A DNA stretch of 16,936 nt, from NCBI GenBank assembly GCA_947626725.1, contig CANQTI010000014.1, positions 1 to 16,936 on the forward strand, in the 5' to 3' direction. Shown here piece by piece: positions 7,515 through 14,988 of the stretch. Numbering within the stretch: position 1 is the stretch's first letter; the number at the start of each line of letters is the position of its first letter. Under the pieces are notes generated by a model, which saw only the letters and a program-made list of their open reading frames with translations, was not told where the DNA came from and ran no database searches. This DNA is from an uncultured Eisenbergiella sp. Lineage in GTDB: Bacteria; Bacillota; Clostridia; Lachnospirales; Lachnospiraceae. The translations under genes and the position numbers were made by a program.

Positions 7515-8930
7515 ATGAGAAACCAGAAAAATTTACGGCGGATGACCGGTATGCTGATCGTCATGGCGGGGCTGTTCTTTCCCCTGTCTGTCAGGGCACA
7601 GGAATCAGATCTTCCGGACAGTGTGATTCTGCAGCAGCAGGAAGATAAGATTGCGGTATTTGTCAATATCAACAATGCCCATGCGGACGGAATTTCGGCG
7701 CTTTCCCTGAGGCTCAAGGTGGACAATGCGAAGACGACGGCAGATTTCTCTTTTGACGATTCTTTGGCGCAGTGCGGCGTAGCCGAAAGCCTTTATGAAA
7801 GCGGGACGCTGAGCCTTTATGCGGCCTCTGATGAGGGATTGTTCCCAGACAGCGGGCTTTTAAAACTCGGTGAACTGAAAGTGATGCCGCAGGCAGACGG
7901 ACAGCGGCTGCAGATCAGCGTGCAGTATGTGAACGGTTCCCTCCAGGCTGTGAACAGCGGCTATGGCGCGATTGCACCGATCGTGCGGATCGAACCGGAA
8001 CCTGTCAGCATGCTGGTTGGAGAGGGCGTAACCTATGGCAGCGGTGATGACAGCGGCTATACACAGCCGCCGATTCCGGAAATACCGGATGATGGCGGAT
8101 CCTCTTCCGATGAAACAGAGCCTTCCGACGAAAAGGCGTCTCCGGGAGAAAACGCGTCTTCCGGTGAGACGAAACAGGACGGTGACCGCACGCAGGAAGG
8201 ACTGTATGATGAACATACGCAGTATGTCAACGATCCGGCCGAGGCCCAGGATATTCCTTCCGGGGTGGTCCACTCTTCCTCCCAGGCCGGTTTGACGGAT
8301 CTTTCGCAAACTGGTTCCGGAAATAGCGGACCGAATTTGCAGGCCGGCGGTTTTGCGGCGGGACTGCCTTCTGCCGCGCAGAATGTGACGGTGGTCAGCC
8401 CGGCAGAAGGTCCTTCAGGACTTTTGGTTTCCGCAGGAGCATCCGACATGGGCAATGCAAAGGCAGCCGCTGGAACGTCCGGCATGAACAGCATGGCGGC
8501 AGAAGGAGGCAGCGGCAGTACGGCAGCGTCCTCCCAAGGAACGGCGGCCCATAACGCCGCGCTCGCAGGCGGCAGCAAAAACGGCGCAGATGCCGCGTCC
8601 GGCGGTGCATCCGCTGCCGCGTCCATTGCCGCATCCGGCGGCGCATCCGCTGCTGCGTCCGGCGGGGATGGGGTTTCGGCTGCACAGACTATTTCTTTTG
8701 ATCAGAAAAATGGCGGAGCGGTCGAAACAAACGGCGCGGCGGAAAAGGAAAGCGGGAAGCGGACGGTCGGAAAGCTTTTGCTTACGCTTGGTCTTGTGGG
8801 TGCGGCAGTGTTAGTGACAGCGATGGCTGTGCGCGCAATTCTTCTGGAACGGCGCAGGAGGCTTCGCAGAAAGAGAGCGCTTGCACGCGCGGGAGCGAAG
8901 AAGCGGAATGGGAAAAAGCGGGCGGCATGA
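7515..8930 (+). CDS. Membrane-anchored surface protein with cohesin-like domain, 471 aa
   Basis: Layout from ATG 7515: basic N-terminus and signal peptide (1-28, likely cleavage after VRA); a beta-rich domain (about 37-160) with the strand pattern IAVFVNINNA, GISALSLRLKVD, GTLSLYAASDEG and LLKLGELKV; a long low-complexity stalk rich in Ser, Ala, Gly, Asp and Glu (about 170-410); one membrane helix (about 421-444, LLLTLGLVGAAVLVTAMAV); and a 27-residue, highly Arg/Lys-rich cytoplasmic tail. The beta domain resembles cohesins, which bind dockerins. Its gene lies 114 bases after one encoding a dockerin protein, with no terminator between, so co-expression is likely. The probable role is a cell-surface scaffold that tethers the M60 peptidase. 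There is no LPXTG; the helix itself anchors the protein. ATG 7515 is chosen over in-frame GTG 7509 because AGAGAAGGG (7499-7507) is spaced correctly only for the ATG. Membrane topology is clear, but the cohesin call needs a structure-based check. Confidence 0.75.
   Translation: MRNQKNLRRMTGMLIVMAGLFFPLSVRAQESDLPDSVILQQQEDKIAVFVNINNAHADGISALSLRLKVDNAKTTADFSFDDSLAQCGVAESLYESGTLSLYAASDEGLFPDSGLLKLGELKVMPQADGQRLQISVQYVNGSLQAVNSGYGAIAPIVRIEPEPVSMLVGEGVTYGSGDDSGYTQPPIPEIPDDGGSSSDETEPSDEKASPGENASSGETKQDGDRTQEGLYDEHTQYVNDPAEAQDIPSGVVHSSSQAGLTDLSQTGSGNSGPNLQAGGFAAGLPSAAQNVTVVSPAEGPSGLLVSAGASDMGNAKAAAGTSGMNSMAAEGGSGSTAASSQGTAAHNAALAGGSKNGADAASGGASAAASIAASGGASAAASGGDGVSAAQTISFDQKNGGAVETNGAAEKESGKRTVGKLLLTLGLVGAAVLVTAMAVRAILLERRRRLRRKRALARAGAKKRNGKKRAA
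8595..8660 (+). repeat. 30-bp imperfect direct repeat in the stalk of the cohesin-like gene
   Basis: Two 30-base copies, 8595-8624 and 8631-8660, match at 27 of 30 positions and lie 36 bases apart. They encode two copies of ASGGASAAAS. The copies look like a fairly recent in-frame duplication that lengthens the Ala/Gly/Ser stalk. Such tracts often vary in length between strains. Confidence 0.85.
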
Positions 8931-8982
8931 TGGCTGCAGACATAACGGATTTTTCGGGAAACGTCTTTTAAAGTGTGCGTAT

Positions 8983-9014
8983 GGGCGGCGGATAGGGAAA
9001 CCTGTCCGCCGCCT
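8983..9014 (+). terminator. Perfect GNRA-capped hairpin after the surface module (possible terminator)
   Basis: GGCGGCGGA (8984-8992) pairs with TCCGCCGCC (9005-9013), a T-G pair follows, then AGG (8994-8996) pairs with CCT (9001-9003) around a GAAA loop. The result is 13 continuous pairs. Only two Ts follow, so it is not a standard Rho-independent terminator. It lies about 50 bases after the cohesin-like stop and just before the tandem repeat, where transcription of the surface module should end. It may protect the mRNA 3' end or terminate weakly. Confidence 0.45.
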
Positions 9015-9016
9015 TG

Positions 9017-9064
9017 CCGTGTGAAAATGAGTTTGCAAAACCGTGTGAAAATGAGTTTGCAAAA
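9017..9064 (+). repeat. Exact tandem duplication of a 24-bp unit upstream of the gmd operon
   Basis: Positions 9017-9040 and 9041-9064 are identical over 24 bases, followed by the first two bases (CC) of a third copy. Each unit contains GTGTGAAAATGAG and the 8-bp palindrome TTTGCAAA (9032-9039 and 9056-9063). The pair ends about 30 bases before the TATAAT box at 9094, so it lies just upstream of the expected -35 position. That is a typical place for activator-binding sites. It is too short and too few to be a CRISPR array. Confidence 0.85.
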
Positions 9065-9070
9065 CCCTGC

Positions 9071-9099
9071 TATACTTTTTCCTCTGAATGGAGTATAAT
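9071..9099 (+). promoter_or_regulatory. Promoter of the gmd-fcl-manC-manA operon, with weak -35
   Basis: TATAAT at 9094-9099 is a consensus -10 box. The sequence 17 bases upstream, TATACT (9071-9076), matches a -35 box at only three of six positions, which suggests dependence on an activator. The same TATACT forms an inverted pair with AGTATA (9092-9097), a possible operator dyad overlapping the promoter. The leader of about 75 bases carries the 10-bp palindrome AGCATATGCT (9126-9135) and ends in AAGGAAAGGAA (9158-9168) before the gmd ATG. Confidence 0.6.
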
Positions 9100-9179
9100 A
9101 CGGTCAGCAGTCAATCATTTCAAAGAGCATATGCTGAAGATGAGCCACTGAAAAGAAAAGGAAAGGAACCAATTTTGAT

Positions 9180-10229
9180 ATGAAAAAAGCTTTGATCACC
9201 GGTATAACCGGACAGGACGGCTCCTATCTGGCGGAGTTTTTGCTGGAAAAGGGATATGAGGTGCATGGGATTGTGCGAAGGGCCTCCCTTTCCAACACCA
9301 GCAGGATCGATCATCTGATCGCTCGCGGCGCTGTGACGCTGCACGATGGAGATTTGTCGGATTCTTCCTGTCTGATTCGCATTGTTTCTGCCGTACAGCC
9401 GGATGAAATCTATAATCTTGCGGCCCAGTCTCACGTACAGGTATCCTTCGATGTGCCGGAATATTCCGGAGATGTGGATGCGCTGGGCGTGCTTCGCATT
9501 CTGGAAGCGGTCCGCATACTCGGTCTGACCCATAGGACAAAGGTCTACCAGGCCTCCACTTCGGAGCTTTATGGAAAGGTGGAGGAAGTCCCGCAAAAGG
9601 AAACTACGCCGTTTCATCCTTACAGCCCTTATGCGGTGGCGAAGCAGTACGGTTTCTGGATCACGAAGGAATATCGGGAGGCATATGGGATGTTCGCGGC
9701 GAATGGGATCCTTTTCAACCATGAATCCGAGCGCCGCGGCGAAAATTTTGTAACGAGGAAGATCACGCTGGCAGCCGGCAGGATTGCGGAAGGCCTGCAG
9801 GATCATCTGGAGCTGGGGAATCTGGATTCCAAACGGGACTGGGGATATGCCAGAGATTATGTGGAGTGCATGTGGCTGATCCTGCAGCAGGAAAAGCCGG
9901 AGGATTTTGTCATTGCGACCGGCGTACAGCATACGGTCCGGGATTTTGCACAGAAGACTTTTGCGGCCAACGACATCGTGCTGCGCTGGGAGGGAAGCGG
10001 ACTGGAGGAAAAGGGAATCGATACGGCCACCGGCAGAGTGCTGGTCTGCGTCAATCCGGCCTGGTTCCGTCCGACAGATGTGGACAACCTCTGGGGAGAT
10101 CCCACAAAGGCGCGAACGGTTTTGGGCTGGAATCCGCAGAAAACCAGTTATGAAGAACTTGTGCATATCATGGCTGTCCACGACAGAGCGCTGGCAAAAA
10201 GGGAACGGGTACTGCGGGACGCGAAATGA
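9180..10229 (+). CDS. gmd: GDP-mannose 4,6-dehydratase
   Basis: Converts GDP-D-mannose to GDP-4-keto-6-deoxy-D-mannose, the first committed step of GDP-L-fucose synthesis, in the cytosol with bound NADP. The protein is a short-chain dehydrogenase of the extended type with 349 residues, close to the usual 340-375. Visible motifs are the nucleotide-binding GITGQDGSYL near the N-terminus, NLAAQSHVQVSF, the catalytic STSELYGKV, the YxxxK pair Y151-K155 in PYSPYAVAK, the substrate loop NHESERRGENFVTRK, and RDWGYARDYV. All are characteristic of Gmd and not of other NDP-sugar dehydratases. The ATG at 9180 follows a purine-rich ribosome binding site with a slightly long spacer. It is the first gene of the operon; fcl, which uses its product, starts 70 bases downstream. 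Confidence 0.97.
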   Translation: MKKALITGITGQDGSYLAEFLLEKGYEVHGIVRRASLSNTSRIDHLIARGAVTLHDGDLSDSSCLIRIVSAVQPDEIYNLAAQSHVQVSFDVPEYSGDVDALGVLRILEAVRILGLTHRTKVYQASTSELYGKVEEVPQKETTPFHPYSPYAVAKQYGFWITKEYREAYGMFAANGILFNHESERRGENFVTRKITLAAGRIAEGLQDHLELGNLDSKRDWGYARDYVECMWLILQQEKPEDFVIATGVQHTVRDFAQKTFAANDIVLRWEGSGLEEKGIDTATGRVLVCVNPAWFRPTDVDNLWGDPTKARTVLGWNPQKTSYEELVHIMAVHDRALAKRERVLRDAK

Positions 10230-10231
10230 CG

Positions 10232-10243
10232 GGCAGCGCTGCC
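10232..10243. repeat. 12-bp perfect palindrome between gmd and fcl
   Basis: GGCAGCGCTGCC is self-complementary and lies directly after the gmd stop codon in the 70-base gap before fcl. In RNA it could form only a small hairpin, or pair between molecules. It may be an intercistronic processing or stability element; there is no T-run, so it is not a terminator. Confidence 0.5.
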
Positions 10244-10299
10244 GGATACCGCGCCGCGTCAGAGCGGCGAAGGACGGCGGACGGCACGGAGGATTAGAT

Positions 10300-11241
10300 A
10301 TGGAAAAAAATGCGAAAATATATGTGGCCGGCCATCGGGGCATGGTGGGGTCGGCCATCGTGCGGGAACTGAACAGGCAGGGGTATTCCAATCTCGTTCT
10401 GAAGAGCCATCGGGAGCTGGATCTTTGCAGGCAGACGGAGGTGGAAGCCTTTTTCGCGCAGGAAAAGCCGGAGTATGTGTTTCTGGCGGCGGCCAAAGTG
10501 GGAGGCATTGTGGCGAACCAGGAGGCATTGGCGGATTTTATGTACGAGAATATGATGTTGGAAATGAACGTCATCCATGCCGCGTGGAAGAACGGCTGCA
10601 GGAAGCTTTTGTTCCTTGGGTCTTCCTGTATTTATCCCCGTATGGCGCCCCAGCCCATGCCGGAAAGCTGTCTTTTGACCTCGGAGCTGGAAAAGACCAA
10701 TGAAGCCTATGCTCTGGCCAAGATTTCCGGCCTGAAATATTGTGAGTATCTCAACCGCCAGTACGGAACGGATTACATTTCTGCGATGCCAACCAATCTG
10801 TACGGCCCTAATGACAATTATCATCCGACCCACAGCCATGTGCTGCCGGCCTTGATCCGCCGTTTCCACGAGGCGAAGGAGGCGGGGCTTTCAGAGGTGA
10901 CCTGCTGGGGAAGCGGAAATGCGCTTCGGGAGTTTCTGTATGTGGACGATCTGGCGGAAGCCTGTGTATTTCTCATGGATCATTATTCCGGAAATGAGAC
11001 AGTAAATGTGGGAACCGGAAAAGAACTGACGATCCGGGAACTGACGGAATTGACCGCCAGGGTCATCGGCTATAAAGGAAAGATCAACTGGGATTTGACC
11101 AAGCCGGACGGTACGCCCAGGAAGCTTCTGGATGTTTCCAAACTGGAAAGGCTTGGATGGAAATACCGCACGGAGCTGGAGGAAGGCATTCGGATGGCGT
11201 ATGAGGATTTCCTGCACAATCCCATGAGGGCGGAACGGTGA
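10300..11241 (+). CDS. fcl: GDP-L-fucose synthase (GDP-4-keto-6-deoxy-mannose epimerase/reductase)
   Basis: Epimerises and reduces the Gmd product with NADPH to GDP-L-fucose. The 313-residue length fits the family (about 310-320). Visible motifs are YVAGHRGMVGSAI (Rossmann loop), AAAKVGGIVAN, LGSSCIYPRMAPQPMPE (typical of Fcl/WcaG), the catalytic Y137-K141 in EAYALAKISGLK, NLYGPNDNYHPTHSHVLPALI, and WGSGNALREFLYVDDLA. The frame stays open upstream into gmd, but the ATG at 10300 has GGAGG at 10288-10292 and gives the expected N-terminus. The stop overlaps the GTG start of manC in a GTGA arrangement, indicating translational coupling. Confidence 0.97.
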   Translation: MEKNAKIYVAGHRGMVGSAIVRELNRQGYSNLVLKSHRELDLCRQTEVEAFFAQEKPEYVFLAAAKVGGIVANQEALADFMYENMMLEMNVIHAAWKNGCRKLLFLGSSCIYPRMAPQPMPESCLLTSELEKTNEAYALAKISGLKYCEYLNRQYGTDYISAMPTNLYGPNDNYHPTHSHVLPALIRRFHEAKEAGLSEVTCWGSGNALREFLYVDDLAEACVFLMDHYSGNETVNVGTGKELTIRELTELTARVIGYKGKINWDLTKPDGTPRKLLDVSKLERLGWKYRTELEEGIRMAYEDFLHNPMRAER

Positions 11242-12554
11242 ATATCATTTTATTATCCGGCGGATCCGGAAAGCGTCTTTGGCCGCTTTCCAATGATATC
11301 CGCTCCAAACAGTTCATCAAGCTTTTTAAAAACCCGGACGGAGAATATGAGTCCATGGTGCAGCGCGTGTATCGCCAGATCCGCTGCGCCGCGCCGGACG
11401 CGAATATTACCTTTGCGACTTCCAGGTCCCAGGCCTCTGCGATTTATAATCAGATCGGGGATGCGGCGGGAATCTGTGCGGAACCCTGCAGGCGGGACAC
11501 TTTCCCCGCCATTTCTCTGGCCGCCGCATGGCTTCGGGACAAAAAGCATGTTTTGGCAGAAGAACCGGTGGTAGTCTGTCCGGTGGATCCTTTTGCGGGA
11601 GAGGATTATTTTGATGCGATCGTGGAGTTGGGAAAGCTGGCCGAAAGCGGTGCGTCTGATTTGGTACTTCTTGGCATCCTTCCCTCTTACCCGAGCGAAA
11701 AATACGGCTATATCCTGCCGGAGGATGACCGCCCGGTCAGCCGTGTGAAGCTTTTTCAGGAAAAGCCGGATGCCGAGACCGCGCAGCGCTATATAGAACA
11801 GGGAGCGCTCTGGAACGGCGGCATCTTCGCCGCGCGGCTGGGGTATTTTCTGCGTCTGGCGGAAGAGAAGCTTGGCCTGACGGATTATGATGATCTGTTT
11901 GATCGATATGCGGCGCTGGAGCGGATCAGCTTTGATTATGCGATCGCGGAAAAGGAGAAAAATGCTCTGGTACGCCGGTTCGCCGGAGAATGGTGGGATC
12001 TTGGCACCTGGAATACGCTGACGCGGGCAATGGAAGAGGCCAGCGTAGGCGATGCCGTGCTGAATGGGACCTGTGAGAATGTGCATGTGATCAATGAACT
12101 CGACGTTCCCGTGCTTTGCATGGGACTCAAAAACGCGGTAATTTCCGCCAGCCCGGAGGGCATACTGGTTTCAGACAAGGAGCAGTCCAGCTACATTCTT
12201 CCTTTTGTAGATCAGATGGATCAGAAAATCATGTTCGCGGATAAGTCCTGGGGAAGCTTCCGGGTGATCGACGTGGAAGACGAGAGTATGACCATTAAGG
12301 TGACACTGAAGCCAGGACGCAGCATGAATTATCATAGTCATGAGCACCGGGATGAAGTCTGGACGGTCATTTCCGGAGAGGGCAGGACGGTTGTGGATGG
12401 GATGGAACAGCCGGTGCATCCGGGGGATGTGATCACCATGCAGGCGGGCTGCCGTCATACGATCATCGCGGATACGGAACTTAAGGTGATTGAGGTACAG
12501 CTCGGCAGGGAGATCAGTGTGAATGATAAACGAAAGTATGAACTGGAGAGCTGA
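11238..12554 (+). CDS. manC: Mannose-1-phosphate guanylyltransferase with C-terminal cupin domain
   Basis: Makes GDP-mannose from mannose-1-phosphate and GTP, the substrate for Gmd. The N-terminal nucleotidyltransferase domain shows LLSGGSGKRLWPLS, SKQF, the acceptor-side PVDPF, the sugar-binding FQEKPDAETA and WWDLGTWNTL. The C-terminal part (about 335-437) is a cupin with NYHSHEHRDEVWTVISGEG (around residues 364-382), the type II mannose-6-phosphate isomerase fold, so the protein may be bifunctional. At 438 residues it is somewhat shorter than typical 460-480-residue ManC/AlgA proteins. It starts with GTG at 11238, overlapping the fcl stop by four bases, with a GAGGGCGG purine stretch just upstream. 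Unlike classical HTDHF motifs, the phosphate-site segment reads PVDPFAGEDYF, a mild divergence. Confidence 0.93.
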   Translation: MNIILLSGGSGKRLWPLSNDIRSKQFIKLFKNPDGEYESMVQRVYRQIRCAAPDANITFATSRSQASAIYNQIGDAAGICAEPCRRDTFPAISLAAAWLRDKKHVLAEEPVVVCPVDPFAGEDYFDAIVELGKLAESGASDLVLLGILPSYPSEKYGYILPEDDRPVSRVKLFQEKPDAETAQRYIEQGALWNGGIFAARLGYFLRLAEEKLGLTDYDDLFDRYAALERISFDYAIAEKEKNALVRRFAGEWWDLGTWNTLTRAMEEASVGDAVLNGTCENVHVINELDVPVLCMGLKNAVISASPEGILVSDKEQSSYILPFVDQMDQKIMFADKSWGSFRVIDVEDESMTIKVTLKPGRSMNYHSHEHRDEVWTVISGEGRTVVDGMEQPVHPGDVITMQAGCRHTIIADTELKVIEVQLGREISVNDKRKYELES

Positions 12555-13530
12555 ACCGTTTCTGCTGAAACCGGTTGGAAAAGATTATCTCTGGGGAGGA
12601 AGCCGTCTGAATGACGATTTTTCCAAGGGGATCGAAATGGAGCCGTTGGCGGAAACCTGGGAATGCTCCACACATCCGGACGGAATCAGCCGTGTGGACA
12701 GCGGAGAATATACGGGTATGCTTCTGACGGAGGTTCTGGCGCTTCATCCGGAATATCTGGGCACACACCCCAGAACAAAGGGCGAATTGCCCGTCCTGAT
12801 CAAGTTCATTGATGCCCGTCAGAATCTGTCCGTGCAGGTACATCCGGACGACGCGTATGCAAAGCTGCATGAAAACGGTTCCCTTGGAAAGACGGAAATG
12901 TGGTACGTGCTGGATGCCGCAAAGGATGCGTCGTTGATTTACGGCTTCTATCATGATATGGATCGGGAGCTTCTGCGTGAGAGTCTGCGGAAAGGTACTG
13001 TGGAGAAATACCTGCAGAAGGTGAAAATTCACAGGGATGATGTGTTCTATATTGAGGCGGGAACGGTGCATGCCATCGGCGCGGGGGCGCTGATCGCGGA
13101 AATTCAGGAGAATTCCAATCTTACCTACCGCCTTTACGATTATGACCGTGTGGACAAATACGGGAACCGAAGACCGCTTCATATCGAAAAGGCACTGGAG
13201 GTCGCCAATCTGACGAGGAGCGATCGGCCCAGACAGCCTATGCGTGTCCTGCGCTACAAGAAAGGCTGCGCCATGGAACTTTTATGCCGCTGCAGGTATT
13301 TTCAGGTAGAACGCCTTCTGATCAATACCGAGCGCTGTCGGGAGCTGGCGGCATTTCAGAGCGGAAGCAATTCTTTTCAGGTGTTTTTATGTACGGGGGG
13401 CTGCGGTGTCTTAATGACGGAACGGGGAACGAGCCTTCGCATTTTTCGGGGAGACTGCGTTTTCGTACCGGCTGATTGTGAACCCTTTCGGATTCACGGG
13501 AGAGCGCAGATGCTGGTGGTAGGCTGCTGA
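12523..13530 (+). CDS. manA: Mannose-6-phosphate isomerase, class I
   Basis: Interconverts fructose-6-phosphate and mannose-6-phosphate, feeding the GDP-mannose branch. The 335-residue size fits the short Firmicute ManA/Pmi group. Visible motifs are the N-terminal DYLWGGSRLNDDF, AETWECSTHPDG, the zinc-site QVHPDD (H107), KTEMWYVLDA (E125), EAGTVHAIG (H183) and EIQENSNLTYRLYDYDR. The ATG at 12523 lies 32 bases inside the end of manC and has AGGGAG (12507-12512) before it, whereas the alternative ATG at 12538 has no ribosome binding site. Having both this gene and a cupin-tailed ManC gives apparent duplication of isomerase function. No phosphomannomutase gene is seen here, so that step must be encoded elsewhere. 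Confidence 0.95.
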   Translation: MINESMNWRAEPFLLKPVGKDYLWGGSRLNDDFSKGIEMEPLAETWECSTHPDGISRVDSGEYTGMLLTEVLALHPEYLGTHPRTKGELPVLIKFIDARQNLSVQVHPDDAYAKLHENGSLGKTEMWYVLDAAKDASLIYGFYHDMDRELLRESLRKGTVEKYLQKVKIHRDDVFYIEAGTVHAIGAGALIAEIQENSNLTYRLYDYDRVDKYGNRRPLHIEKALEVANLTRSDRPRQPMRVLRYKKGCAMELLCRCRYFQVERLLINTERCRELAAFQSGSNSFQVFLCTGGCGVLMTERGTSLRIFRGDCVFVPADCEPFRIHGRAQMLVVGC

Positions 13531-13557
13531 CCAGCGCTGCGAAATGGAGAAAACAAG

Positions 13558-14988
13558 ATGTATCAGGCGAAGTCAAGACTGCAAAATTTGATCGTATTGC
13601 TTTTAGACTGTATCTGCATCACGGTCAGTCTGATCATGGCAAACTATATTCGAAACGGCAGACTGTTTTACAGTGACGATATCCGTATGAATTTCGGCCT
13701 GCTGCTGGGTGTCAGCCTCTCGGTATTCCTGGGCATGAATCTATTTCGCAATCTGAACCGGAATATTTACCAAAGGGGTCCGCTGCATGAATTGTTTCTT
13801 ATTCTGCGGAATAATGTGATCCTTTTCGCGGTCACCGCCGTCATTCTGTATTTCCTGAGCCTGATCGATGCCTATTCCCGACTGGTGTTTTTCTACTTCC
13901 TGGTTCTGGACTGCCTGTTTATGTTCCTGGTTCATCAGCTCTGGAAACTGGCCATGCCTGTGCTGTATCAGTATTTTGGGGAAACCCGGCATCTTTTGCT
14001 GGTGGCGGACCGCAAATACGCGGGCGCTTTGGCGCAGGATATGAAGGGCATGAAGGACTTCAGCTATGAGATCATAGGAATTGCGCTGATGGACGAAACG
14101 AACGGAGAGGAAACCTTTGAAGGCCTTCCGGTGGTGGCGGATGCGGACAGTCTGGTAGAGTACTGCAGGTCCGCTTCTCTGGACGAAGCGATCGTGGCAG
14201 TGCGGAACGTGCAGGAATCCGCGCAGGGAGAAGCTGTTCTGGCGCTTATGGAAACGTTGGCCGAAATGGGCATCACGCTTCATTACCGGATCCCCATGCC
14301 GGATCTGAAAGGCGCGCGTCAGCGGGTGCTTTCGCAGTTTGGCCGGTTTTATACCGTTACCTATGCGAACCGCATGGTTCCCGTGGGACAGCTTCTTCTG
14401 AAGCGTTTCATGGATCTGGCGGGCGCTTTCGTCGGGTGTCTTTTCCTCGCCGTTCTCACCGTTTTGATCGGACCGGCGATCTGTCTGGAATCCCCGGGCC
14501 CGGTTTTCTTCGCGCAGAAGCGGGTCGGCCGGAACGGCCGTATTTTCAAAATGTATAAATTCCGTTCCATGTATGCGGATGCGGAGGAACGCAAAAAGGA
14601 GCTGCTGAATCAAAATGAAATGAACGGTCTGATGTTTAAAATGGAAAATGATCCGCGGATCACGAAGGTCGGACATTTCTTACGGAAAACCAGTTTGGAT
14701 GAGTTCCCGCAGTTTTTGAATATCCTGAAGGGAGATATGAGTCTGGTGGGGACCCGGCCGCCCACGCTGGACGAGTTTGCGCAGTACAGTCCCTATCATA
14801 AGAAGCGCCTGAGCTTTCGGCCCGGACTGACGGGCATGTGGCAGGTCAGCGGGCGCAGCGATATCACAGATTTTGAAGAGATTGTCCGTTTGGATGTGGA
14901 ATACATCGATCATTGGTCCATCGGTTTGGATATCAAGATCCTGTTGAAAACGGTTCTGCAGGTTTTTTCCGGAAAGGGCGCGAAATAA
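13558..14988 (+). CDS. Polyprenyl-phosphate sugar-1-phosphate transferase (priming glycosyltransferase), 476 aa
   Basis: An integral membrane enzyme that transfers a hexose-1-phosphate from a nucleotide sugar to undecaprenyl phosphate, starting synthesis of a capsule or exopolysaccharide repeat unit. The N-terminal half has four or five hydrophobic helices (for example LIVLLLDCICITVSLIMANY and LVFFYFLVLDCLFMFLV) followed by a CoA-binding-like Rossmann region (about 140-260). The C-terminal catalytic domain starts at KRFMDLAGA (K282), has a membrane-embedded helix, then FKMYKFRSMY, LRKTSLDEFPQF, LVGTRPP and FRPGLTGMWQVSGRS. This is the WcaJ/CpsE/PssY-type architecture. Sugar specificity (glucose, galactose or other) cannot be told from sequence by eye. 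GGAGA lies seven bases before the ATG. It is the last gene of the operon; no glycosyltransferases, flippase or polymerase follow within the window. Confidence 0.93.
   Translation: MYQAKSRLQNLIVLLLDCICITVSLIMANYIRNGRLFYSDDIRMNFGLLLGVSLSVFLGMNLFRNLNRNIYQRGPLHELFLILRNNVILFAVTAVILYFLSLIDAYSRLVFFYFLVLDCLFMFLVHQLWKLAMPVLYQYFGETRHLLLVADRKYAGALAQDMKGMKDFSYEIIGIALMDETNGEETFEGLPVVADADSLVEYCRSASLDEAIVAVRNVQESAQGEAVLALMETLAEMGITLHYRIPMPDLKGARQRVLSQFGRFYTVTYANRMVPVGQLLLKRFMDLAGAFVGCLFLAVLTVLIGPAICLESPGPVFFAQKRVGRNGRIFKMYKFRSMYADAEERKKELLNQNEMNGLMFKMENDPRITKVGHFLRKTSLDEFPQFLNILKGDMSLVGTRPPTLDEFAQYSPYHKKRLSFRPGLTGMWQVSGRSDITDFEEIVRLDVEYIDHWSIGLDIKILLKTVLQVFSGKGAK

Noticed and set aside
9017..9064. CRISPR array
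   Set aside because: Only two abutting copies exist, with no spacers and no cas genes nearby.
9907..10299. Upstream extension of the fcl frame into gmd
   Set aside because: The extension has no homology to Fcl and is out-of-frame gmd sequence; GGAGG and ATG at 10300 give the expected N-terminus.
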